DNA of 11,499 nucleotides from an uncultured Acetobacteraceae bacterium. GTDB taxonomy: Bacteria; Pseudomonadota; Alphaproteobacteria; Acetobacterales; Acetobacteraceae. Each line of letters begins with the position of its first letter. Within the stretch, counting starts at the first letter, position 1. Location: positions 1-11,499 of the forward strand of contig CALNAL010000294.1 of assembly GCA_937874445.1 (NCBI GenBank), given 5' to 3'. This document shows positions 5,923-11,499 of the stretch, piece after piece. The position numbers were made by a program, and so were the translations under genes. Below the pieces are notes generated by a model. That model did no database searches. It was given only the letters and a program-made list of their open reading frames with translations, and was not told the origin of the DNA.

Positions 5923-6842
5923 CCCCCGCGCAGCGGTCTCCCCGCCACTTCCTCGACCTGCGCGACTTCGAGCAGCCCACCCTGCGCGCCATCCTCGACG
6001 CCGCCGCCCGCTTCAAGGCCACCGGCCCCGAGGGCCCCAAGCCGCTCGCCGGCAAGCAGCTGGCAATGATCTTCGAGAAGCCCAGCACGCGCACCCGCGT
6101 CAGCTTCGAGGTGGGCATCCGCCAGCTCGGCGGCCAGGCGGTGGTGCTCAGCAGCCACGACATGCAGCTCGGCCGCGGCGAGACCATCGCCGATACCGCC
6201 CGCGTGCTCTCGCGCTTCGTCGATGCCATCATGATCCGCACCTTCGGCGCGGACCGCCTCACCGAGCTGGCGAAATACGCCACCGTGCCGGTGATCAACG
6301 GCCTGACCGACCTCTCCCACCCCTGCCAGGTGATGGCCGATCTCCTCACCTTCGAGGAGCATTGCGGCCCGCTCGCCGGCCAGGTCGTGGCCTGGTGCGG
6401 CGACGGCAACAACGTCGCCCGCTCCTGGATGGAGGCCGCCGCCCGCCTCGGCTTCACCCTGCGGCTCGCCACCCCCGCCGAGCTGGCTCCGCCGGAGGCG
6501 ACGGTCCGCTGGGCGCGCGAGCACGGCGCCACCATCGAGCTGACCCGCTCGCCCGAGGAGGCCGTCGCGGGGGCCCGCTGCGTGATCACCGACGCCTGGG
6601 TCAGCATGAACGACAAGGACGTCGCCTCGCGCCACAACCTGCTCGCGTCCTACCAGGTCAATGCCGCGCTCATGCGCAAGGCCGCGCCGGATGCGATCTT
6701 CATGCATTGCCTGCCGGCCCACCGCAACGAGGAGGTCACCGACGAGGTGATCGACGGGCCGCAGAGCGTGGTCTTCGACGAGGCGGAAAACCGCCTGCAT
6801 GCCCAGAAGGGCGTGCTCGCCTGGGCCCTCGGGGCCGTCTGA
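5919..6842 (+). CDS. argF: Ornithine carbamoyltransferase
   Basis: The 307-aa product carries all the signatures of anabolic OTCase: the carbamoyl-phosphate motif STRTRVSFE (about residues 56-64), HPCQ in the LTDLSHPCQVMADLLT block, the ornithine-binding DAWVSMND, and the active-site HCLPAHR near the C-terminus. It condenses ornithine with carbamoyl phosphate to make citrulline, following the argD step. Its ATG overlaps the argD stop as ATGA, so both are on one message. Length matches the family and no key residue is missing. The gene often found next in alphaproteobacteria, hslO, is absent; a 210-nt gap with a tandem repeat leads to an FNR-type regulator instead. Confidence 0.97.
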   Translation: MTPAQRSPRHFLDLRDFEQPTLRAILDAAARFKATGPEGPKPLAGKQLAMIFEKPSTRTRVSFEVGIRQLGGQAVVLSSHDMQLGRGETIADTARVLSRFVDAIMIRTFGADRLTELAKYATVPVINGLTDLSHPCQVMADLLTFEEHCGPLAGQVVAWCGDGNNVARSWMEAAARLGFTLRLATPAELAPPEATVRWAREHGATIELTRSPEEAVAGARCVITDAWVSMNDKDVASRHNLLASYQVNAALMRKAAPDAIFMHCLPAHRNEEVTDEVIDGPQSVVFDEAENRLHAQKGVLAWALGAV

Positions 6843-6872
6843 ACGCCCCCTCCTTTCCGTGGTCCGCGCCGG

Positions 6873-6952
6873 GTGAAGCCCCGGGGGAGTGCGAGGCCCG
6901 GGGCGTGCAAGGCTCGGGGCGTGCAAGTCCGGGGAGATTGCGAGGCCGGGGG
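6873..6952. repeat. Five-unit imperfect tandem repeat of about 16 bp
   Basis: Consecutive 16-bp units start at 6873, 6889, 6905, 6921 and 6937. The clearest are GTGCGAGGCCCGGGGC and GTGCAAGGCTCGGGGC; outer units are more diverged and may include 1-2-nt indels. The array fills much of the argF-fnr gap and ends about 40 nt before the candidate fnr promoter. It has no coding capacity that I can support. It could be a decayed minisatellite or a cluster of binding sites. Confidence 0.7.
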
Positions 6953-6989
6953 AAAGATTCTTCACTTCCCCCGGATTTGTCACGCTCGG

Positions 6990-7020
6990 TTGCCCTCCGA
7001 CCGGCAAAAGCGTCTATGAT
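6990..7020 (+). promoter_or_regulatory. Weak candidate promoter for the FNR-type regulator
   Basis: TTGCCC (6990-6995) and TATGAT (7015-7020) lie 19 nt apart and 33 nt upstream of the GTG start. The -10 is good, but the spacing is long and the -35 partial. A GANTC site (6956-6960) lies just upstream. No full FNR box (TTGATnnnnATCAA) is visible, so autoregulation is not supported. Confidence 0.3.
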
Positions 7021-7052
7021 GGTTTCCTGAACAAGAAAACTGGGGGCCTGGC

Positions 7053-7787
7053 GTGACAACATTGTGCGCCATACCATCGACGCTGTCCGCCAGGACACCG
7101 TCCGGCCGGCATGCCGAACCCTGTGCCTTCTGTCCGGCCCGCGAACGCAGCGTCTGCGCCGCGGTGGGTGAAGCCGATCTCGCCCGCCTCGCCGCCATCG
7201 CCCAACCGATGAGCATCTCGGAAGGCCGGGCCTTCATCGCCGAGGGCGACCCCGCCGAGCACTTCTTCAACATCACGGCCGGCACCGCCAAGCTGTTCAA
7301 GCTGCTGCCCGACGGCCGCCGCCAGATCACCGGTTTTGCCTCGATCGGCAGCTTTCTCGGCCTGGCCGTCTCCGTCACCTACGCCTTCGGCGCCGAGGCG
7401 GTGGAGCCGGTGCACCTCTGCCGCTTCTCGCGGCCCCGGCTGCGCACCCTCATCGACGACCTGCCCGCCATGGAAAAGCGCCTGCTCGAGGTGGCTTCCA
7501 ACGAACTGGTGGCCGCCCAGGAACAGATGCTGCTGCTCGGCCGCAAGACCGCCCGCGAGCGCGTCGCCTCCTTCCTCCTCGCCCGGCGCGATCCGCCCGC
7601 GGCCGCCCTCGTCTCGCTGCCGATGGCCCGCACCGACATTGCCGACTACCTCGGCCTGACCATCGAGACCATCAGCCGCACTCTGACCCGCCTGCGCAAC
7701 GAAGGCCTGATCGACCTGCCCTCCCCGACCCGGGTCCGCCTCCTCGACCCCGCCGGCCTCAACACACTCGCCACCGGCCTCAGCTGA
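7053..7787 (+). CDS. fnr: CRP/FNR-family regulator with a [4Fe-4S] cysteine set (FnrL/FnrN type)
   Basis: A 244-aa regulator with three parts. The N-terminal cysteines C24, C27 and C35 are spaced C-x2-C-x7-C (PCAFCPARERSVC), and a fourth, C123, falls in the sensing domain where FNR has its last cluster ligand. The cyclic-nucleotide-binding-like beta-roll (about 45-130) and dimerisation helix (about 140-170) follow. The winged helix-turn-helix reads ARTDIADYLGLTIETISRTLTRLRNEGLI; its ExxSR signature (ETISR) predicts recognition of TTGAT-N4-ATCAA. The cysteines argue for direct oxygen sensing rather than a cluster-less FixK or CRP. Such factors switch genes for low-oxygen respiration. The start is GTG, with a G-rich ribosome-binding site (TGGGGG) close upstream. 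It follows argF but is separated by 210 nt and a tandem repeat, so it is probably its own unit. Repeat copy C begins about 40 nt after its stop. Confidence 0.93.
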   Translation: MTTLCAIPSTLSARTPSGRHAEPCAFCPARERSVCAAVGEADLARLAAIAQPMSISEGRAFIAEGDPAEHFFNITAGTAKLFKLLPDGRRQITGFASIGSFLGLAVSVTYAFGAEAVEPVHLCRFSRPRLRTLIDDLPAMEKRLLEVASNELVAAQEQMLLLGRKTARERVASFLLARRDPPAAALVSLPMARTDIADYLGLTIETISRTLTRLRNEGLIDLPSPTRVRLLDPAGLNTLATGLS

Positions 7788-7828
7788 TACGGCTCCCTCC
7801 GCCACGCGATTGCGGCACGCGGGGGGAG

Positions 7829-7891
7829 CAAGGCAGGAAGGTCTTCTTTTCCTGAAGGAAAAGAAGCAAAAGGACTTTTGTCCGTTTGGAC
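7829..7891 (+). repeat. Multi-hairpin intergenic repeat, copy C (short form)
   Basis: Hairpin 1 (7843-7866) has 10-bp arms CTTCTTTTCC / GGAAAAGAAG around TGAA, one T/A pair shorter than the other copies, a matched loss in both arms. The joiner CAAAAGGACTTTT follows. In place of hairpin 2 there is only GTCC-GTTT-GGAC (7880-7891), and hairpin 3 is absent. It lies downstream of the FNR gene, in that gene's direction. Confidence 0.85.
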
Positions 7892-8000
7892 GTCGTGCGC
7901 CGGCGAGGGCGGGGGAAACGACAACCGACGGAGCGGAAAGGCGGTGATGGGCTTCGCTGCTTCCGCACAGGCGCGAAGCCTTACATCGCGAATTCCCCGC
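7892..8000. other. Spacer between the inverted repeat copies C and D
   Basis: The whole 340-nt convergent gap (7788-8127) contains no gene I can support. Copies C and D occupy its ends in inverted orientation, and this spacer holds one further stem: GGCTTCGC (7950-7957) pairs with GCGAAGCC (7973-7980) around a 15-nt loop. The stem is not seen elsewhere in the window. Confidence 0.5.
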
Positions 8001-8092
8001 GAGGCTTTTCCCCTTGGACTCCGCGCCTGCCACAGACGCGGAGCCAAAAGAACAAAGTCCTTTTTGCTTCTTTTTCCTTCAGGAAAAAGAAG
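8001..8092 (-). repeat. Multi-hairpin intergenic repeat, copy D (two hairpins)
   Basis: Read on the minus strand, hairpin 1 (8067-8092) is identical to that of copies A and B and is followed by CAAAAAGGACTTT. Hairpin 2 (about 8014-8047) has the core stem CTCCGCG / CGCGGAG, a bulged A at 8018 and four more pairs, around an 11-nt loop. Hairpin 3 is absent. It lies 35 nt beyond the stop of the sugar aminotransferase gene and points the same way as that gene. Confidence 0.88.
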
Positions 8093-8127
8093 CCTTCCCT
8101 TCCCTTGCCGCTCCCCCCCGCCGCGCC

Positions 8128-9261
8128 TCAGACCGCGCCGCGCAGAGCGGTGCAGATGCGGGCGATATCGGCCTCGGCGAGATAGGGGTGGATGGGCAGC
8201 GCAAGGATGCGTCCGGCGAGGTTCTCCGCCACCGGCAGGTGGCTGCCGTCGTGCGCCTTGGCGTAGGCCGGCTGAAGGTGGAGCGGGCGGGGATAGTAGA
8301 TGGCGCTGGGAACGCCGGCCGCCTTCAGCGTGGCCTGCACCCGCTCGCGGGCGGCGGAATCCGGCAGCAGCACGGAATAGATGGCCCAGGCCGAGGCGGA
8401 ATCCGGCACCCGCGCGGGGGTGAGCACGGCGTTGCCCAACCCGGCATCGTAGGCGTCGGCCACACGGGCGCGGGCGGCAAGCTCGTCCTCGAAGATGGTG
8501 AGCTTGGAGAGCAGCACGGCGGCCTGCAGGGAATCCAGCCGTCCGTTCATGCCGGTGCGCAGCACCTCGTAGCGGGTGGTTCCCTCGCCATGGGTGCGCA
8601 GCGAGCGGAACAGCGCGGCGCGCTCGGCGTCGTCGGTGAACAGCGCGCCGCCGTCCCCGTAGCCGCCGAGCGGCTTGGAGGGAAAGAAGGAGGTGGCGGT
8701 CGCCTGCGCCGCGGTGCCGAGGCGCACGCCGTGCAGCGCGGCGCCGAAGCTCTGGGCGCAATCGTCGAGGGTGAACAGCCCCTCGGCGGCGGCGATGGCG
8801 GAAATCGCCGGCCAGTCGGCGGGCTGGCCGAAGAGATCCACCCCGATCACCGCCCGCGGCCGCAGCTTGCCGGCGCGCCGGACGTCGGCGATGCGCTTCC
8901 TGAGGTGCTCCGGGTCGATCTCGAAGGTGCGCGGATCGACATCGACGAACACCGGGGTGGCACCCAGCACCAGGGGCACCTCGGCGGTGGCGGTGTAGGT
9001 GAAGGCGGGCAGGAACACGGCGTCGCCGGGGCCGATGTTCTCGGCCATCAGGGCGATCTCCAGCGCGTCGGTGCCCGAGGAGACGGCCACGCAGTGCCTG
9101 GCGCCGCAGAAGGCGGCCAGCTTCTCCTCCAGCTCGCGCACTTCCGGCCCGAGGATGAACTGGCAGCTGGCCAGCACCGCATCGAGGCGGGGGCGGAGAT
9201 CGGCGGCGATGCGCGCCTGCTGGGCCTTGAGGTCGAGGAAGGGAATGGGGCGATCGGTCAT
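8128..9261 (-). CDS. DegT/DnrJ/EryC1/StrS-family sugar aminotransferase (WbpE-like)
   Basis: A 377-aa PLP-dependent aminotransferase for nucleotide-linked keto sugars. Motifs in order are IPFLDLKAQQARI, ILGPEVRELEEKLA, SSGTDALEIAL, AFTYTATAEV, VFVDVDPRTFEIDP, LDDCAQSFGA, the Schiff-base lysine K196 in SFFPSKPLGGYGDGGALFT, GMNGRLDSLQAAVL, and the C-terminal YYPRPLHLQPAY. The FFPSKPLGGYGDGGA block and N-terminus closely recall WbpE, which aminates a 3-keto-GlcNAcA sugar; but its partner here is a 4,6-dehydratase, which would supply a 4-keto-6-deoxy sugar, as for PglE-type enzymes. The position aminated is therefore uncertain. It acts in the cytosol in surface polysaccharide or glycan synthesis. 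Its ATG overlaps the upstream stop as ATGA, showing translational coupling. Repeat copy D lies at its 3' end. Confidence 0.92.
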   Translation of the reverse strand: MTDRPIPFLDLKAQQARIAADLRPRLDAVLASCQFILGPEVRELEEKLAAFCGARHCVAVSSGTDALEIALMAENIGPGDAVFLPAFTYTATAEVPLVLGATPVFVDVDPRTFEIDPEHLRKRIADVRRAGKLRPRAVIGVDLFGQPADWPAISAIAAAEGLFTLDDCAQSFGAALHGVRLGTAAQATATSFFPSKPLGGYGDGGALFTDDAERAALFRSLRTHGEGTTRYEVLRTGMNGRLDSLQAAVLLSKLTIFEDELAARARVADAYDAGLGNAVLTPARVPDSASAWAIYSVLLPDSAARERVQATLKAAGVPSAIYYPRPLHLQPAYAKAHDGSHLPVAENLAGRILALPIHPYLAEADIARICTALRGAV

Positions 9262-11240
9262 GAGGGGTGTCCTTCAGCGTGTCCGCAGGCAGCGCGCGCG
9301 GTCGATTCGGGGAGGTGCCCGTCGGGGTTGTGGACGAATTCCGGCACCATGCGTGCCAGCACGGCGAGGGCGGTGCGCTGGTTGCCGGCATGGGCCGCGG
9401 TGGCGATCTCGGTAATGGCCTGGCCGACCACGGCGGCATCGGCGGTGCGGGGGCGGGCCATCAGCAGGCCGGGATAGGCGGTGGCCTCGGGAGGTTCGCG
9501 GCCGTGGAACAGCTCCTCGAACAGCTTCTCCCCCGGCCGCAGCCCGGTGAAGCGGATTCCCACGTCCACCTCGGGACGCAGCCCGGCGAGGCGGATCATC
9601 TGGCGGGCGAGGTCCACGATCTTCACCGGCTCGCCCATGTCGAGCACGAAGATGCCCCCGTCGGGCGGCGCGCCGGCGGAGGAATCCACCACGGTGGCCT
9701 GGAGCACCAGCCCCACCGCCTCGCGCACGGTCATGAAGTAGCGGCGCATGTCGGGGTGGGTCACGGTGAGCGGCCCGCCGTGGGCGAGCTGGCGCTGGAA
9801 GAGGGGCACCACCGAGCCGGTGGAGCCCAGCACGTTGCCGAAGCGCACCGTCACCAGCCGCATCGCCGCGCCCGGCTCATCCGCCGCGGCGATGTTGAGC
9901 GCCTGGCAGTACATCTCGGCGAGGCGCTTGGAGGCCCCCATCAGCGAGGAGGGGTTCACCGCCTTGTCGGTGGAGATCACCACCATGGCCTGCACCCCCG
10001 CGGCGCGGGCGGCGTCGGCGACGTTGCGGGTGCCGAGGCAGTTGGTCAGCAGCCCCTCCAGCGGGTTGCGCTCGACCATCGGCACATGCTTGAGCGCCGC
10101 GGCGTGGAAGACCAGGTCGGGGCGGTACTGTTCCATCAGCCGCGCCAGGCGGGCGGCGTCGCGCACGTCGGCGATCACGGTGCGGCGGGGCACGTCGGGG
10201 TGGCTCTCGCCGAGTTCGATGTCGATCTGCCACAGCGCGAATTCGCTCTGCTCGAGCAGCACCAGCAGTTCGGGGCCGAGGGCGGCCACCTGGCGGGCCA
10301 GCTCGCTGCCGATCGAGCCGCCGGCGCCGGTCACCAGCACGCGCCGGCCCTGCACCAGGCGGGCCATGCCCTCGCGGTCGAGCGGCACCTGCGGGCGGTT
10401 GAGCAGGTCCTCGATGGCGATGGGCCGCAGCTCGATCTGGCGGGCGCCGGTGGCCGCCGGGTCGAGGGCGGTCAGCTGCGGGGCGCGGGCGAGGCGCACC
10501 CCCTCGTGGTCGGCCGCCTCCATCAGCGCGGCCAGGGCGTCGCCCGTGATGGTGGGGTCGGTGAGCACCAGCACCGAGGGCAGCCGGTCGGCGGCGCGCA
10601 GCTTGGCCAGCACCGCGCCGGCCTCCCCCAGCGTGCCGAGGATGGGCAGCCCCCCGATGCGCCGCCCGGTCTGCGCCCGCCCGGCGGAAAGCAGCCCGGT
10701 CACGCGGAAGGGCGCGGAGCGGTCGGCGGCCATCGCCCGGATGAACAGGTCGGAGGCCTCGCCCGCGCCCACCAGCAGCACCGGCTGGGAGGCGCCCCCC
10801 TCGGCCACGTGGCTTTCCTGCTTGAGCCGGTAGGCCAGCCGCGGCACGGCCAGCAGCACCATCAGCACCAGCGCGTGCAGCACCGGGAACACCGGGCTGG
10901 GGAAGGGCATCCCCCCCTCGTGCATCCCGAGCGGAAAGATCGCCGCGGCGGCGATGGCGGCGGCGGCCACCCCGAGCAGGTCGCCGGCCCCGGCGAAGCG
11001 CCAATACTGGGTGGAGAGCCGGAACGGCAGCCCGGCCAGGAGCAGTGCCACCGCGCCCCAGGGCAGGGTCCACAGCGGGTGCAGCACCGCCGGGGTGGCG
11101 GGGTCGGCGAGCCAGCGCGCCAGCGGCACCGCGAGCGCGGCCAGCAGCGCATCGACGCCGACGTTGAGGGCAATGCGCATCAGCGCCGGGCGGGTCAGAG
11201 AGGATCGAGCAAGAGCCATGACGGCCCGGTCATAGCCCAT
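9258..11240 (-). CDS. Membrane-anchored nucleotide-sugar 4,6-dehydratase (PglF/WbpM/CapD-like)
   Basis: A 660-aa protein of the long polysaccharide-synthesis dehydratase family. The N-terminal part has about four hydrophobic segments (RIALNVGVDALLAALAV, WGAVALLLAGLPF, LLGVAAAAIAAAAIF and VLHALVLMVLLAVPRL). A nucleotide-binding-like domain starting VLLVGAGEASDLFIRAM follows. The C-terminal SDR domain has the NAD motif VTGAGGSIGSELA (about 303-315), HAAALKHVPMVE, STDKAVNPSSLMGASK with M434 and K438 forming the MxxxK active site of inverting 4,6-dehydratases, and GLRPGEKLFEEL. Such enzymes convert UDP-GlcNAc to a UDP-4-keto-6-deoxy-hexose, the first step to bacillosamine, fucosamine or related sugars. 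The start is uncertain: this ATG, or another seven codons in (11217-11219); neither has a strong Shine-Dalgarno. It is coupled to the aminotransferase by ATGA. Confidence 0.93.
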   Translation of the reverse strand: MGYDRAVMALARSSLTRPALMRIALNVGVDALLAALAVPLARWLADPATPAVLHPLWTLPWGAVALLLAGLPFRLSTQYWRFAGAGDLLGVAAAAIAAAAIFPLGMHEGGMPFPSPVFPVLHALVLMVLLAVPRLAYRLKQESHVAEGGASQPVLLVGAGEASDLFIRAMAADRSAPFRVTGLLSAGRAQTGRRIGGLPILGTLGEAGAVLAKLRAADRLPSVLVLTDPTITGDALAALMEAADHEGVRLARAPQLTALDPAATGARQIELRPIAIEDLLNRPQVPLDREGMARLVQGRRVLVTGAGGSIGSELARQVAALGPELLVLLEQSEFALWQIDIELGESHPDVPRRTVIADVRDAARLARLMEQYRPDLVFHAAALKHVPMVERNPLEGLLTNCLGTRNVADAARAAGVQAMVVISTDKAVNPSSLMGASKRLAEMYCQALNIAAADEPGAAMRLVTVRFGNVLGSTGSVVPLFQRQLAHGGPLTVTHPDMRRYFMTVREAVGLVLQATVVDSSAGAPPDGGIFVLDMGEPVKIVDLARQMIRLAGLRPEVDVGIRFTGLRPGEKLFEELFHGREPPEATAYPGLLMARPRTADAAVVGQAITEIATAAHAGNQRTALAVLARMVPEFVHNPDGHLPESTARAACGHAEGHPS

Positions 11241-11298
11241 CCCGCGCGGGCGGTCATCTCGGAGCTTTTCCGGGGAGGGTCACGGTCCGCCCCGGGAG

Positions 11299-11352
11299 GC
11301 AAGGCAGGGAGGCGAGGCTTCTCGGGGCCGTTGTTCCTTCAGCTCCGCGCGT
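11299..11352 (+). repeat. Probable decayed fifth copy (E) of the multi-hairpin repeat
   Basis: Positions 11333-11352 match the left arm and loop start of hairpin 2 in copy A (1009-1028) at 18 of 20 bases. The preceding AAGGCAGGGAGG resembles the flank AGGCAGGAAGG of copy C. Hairpin 1 and the right half of hairpin 2 are missing. It lies in the 118-nt gap between the dehydratase start and the next gene's stop; no convincing promoter for the dehydratase was found there. Confidence 0.45.
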
Positions 11353-11358
11353 CCCCGA

Positions 11359-11499
11359 TCAGGGGCCGTGCAGCACGTCGGCCGCCGGCACGTTGCGCAG
11401 CAGCCCGCCGCCGGGCTGCGCGGGGGATGCGGGGGACGCTGGGGACGCAGGGGACGCGGGCATGGGCAGGCCGTGCAGCGGATCGGCGGGCAGCGGCGG
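11359..11499 (-). CDS. C-terminal fragment of an unidentified protein with an Ala-Ser-Pro tail
   Basis: The minus-strand frame is open from the right edge to a TGA at 11359-11361. It gives 46 residues: PPLPADPLHGLPMP, then (Ala-Ser-Pro)4, then AQPGGGLLRNVPAADVLHGP. Its low-complexity Pro/Ala tail looks like a disordered C-terminus. It points the same way as the dehydratase and lies 118 nt before it, so it could belong to the same polysaccharide cluster. I do not recognise the family. The open frame over 46 codons is modest evidence in so GC-rich a region; alternative frames cannot be excluded. Confidence 0.5.
   Translation of the reverse strand, partial: PPLPADPLHGLPMPASPASPASPASPAQPGGGLLRNVPAADVLHGP
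11422..11457 (-). repeat. 9-bp tandem repeat, four units
   Basis: Four adjacent units GGGGGATGC, GGGGGACGC, TGGGGACGC and AGGGGACGC on the plus strand. On the minus strand they encode Ala-Ser-Pro four times in the partial gene at the right edge. Unit variation falls mostly at synonymous positions, which supports that reading frame. Such arrays can change length by slippage. Confidence 0.75.

Noticed and set aside
6873..6952. The 16-bp array as a CRISPR.
   Set aside because: Units are contiguous with no spacers, are too short and imperfect, and no cas gene is nearby.
1026..8037. The loop of hairpin 2 in copy D seems to match copy A when read in the opposite orientation (TGACACA versus TGCCACA), suggesting the stem-loop flipped.
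   Set aside because: The loops are only 9-11 nt, and the non-inverted alignment matches nearly as many bases, so the inversion cannot be distinguished from chance.
1..11499. A mobile island, defence system or other cassette of new genes.
   Set aside because: Nearly every coding region is a recognisable core or surface-sugar gene with uniform base composition; there is no integrase, transposase, toxin-antitoxin pair or attachment site.

Overview
The window looks like an ordinary, very GC-rich chromosomal segment of an alphaproteobacterium. GcrA (a cell-cycle regulator confined to that class), GANTC sites, an FnrL-type oxygen sensor and a coupled argD-argF pair all point that way. The base composition and the style of the AT-rich intergenic repeats suggest Rhodospirillales, perhaps Acetobacteraceae; that finer placement is inference.

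Layout. The left edge carries the 3' two thirds of a DsbD/ScsB-type thiol:disulfide reductase (+). It converges on a leftward block: recX -> CHAP-domain lipoprotein -> tatA -> acetamidase/formamidase family gene -> gcrA. From 4744 a rightward block follows: argD-argF with an ATGA overlap, then an FNR-type regulator with its own leader. This converges on a second leftward block: a membrane-anchored nucleotide-sugar 4,6-dehydratase (PglF/WbpM/CapD-like) translationally coupled to a DegT/WbpE-like sugar aminotransferase. The last 30 codons or so of that block's upstream neighbour, an unidentified protein with an (Ala-Ser-Pro)4 tail, reach the right edge.

How the genes relate. argD and argF are two steps of arginine synthesis. 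The dehydratase and aminotransferase make an amino-dideoxy or related amino sugar nucleotide for a surface glycan. gcrA is preceded by a compact control region: a perfect DnaA box, a GANTC methylation site inside a small palindrome, and a plausible sigma-70 promoter. This matches the DnaA-GcrA-CcrM cell-cycle circuit known from Caulobacter. The rest is housekeeping: Tat export, RecA modulation, cell-wall hydrolysis, redox sensing.

The most unusual content is intergenic. Four copies of an AT-rich, multi-hairpin repeat lie at gene 3' ends. In each, the same hairpin (arms CTTCTTTTTCC / GGAAAAAGAAG, loop TGAA) lies nearest the stop codon, read in the gene's direction. In recX the stop codon is itself inside the hairpin loop. 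A fifth, decayed copy lies near 11.3 kb. A separate 16-bp tandem array precedes the FNR gene. I see no CRISPR array, tRNA, rRNA, transposase or defence system.
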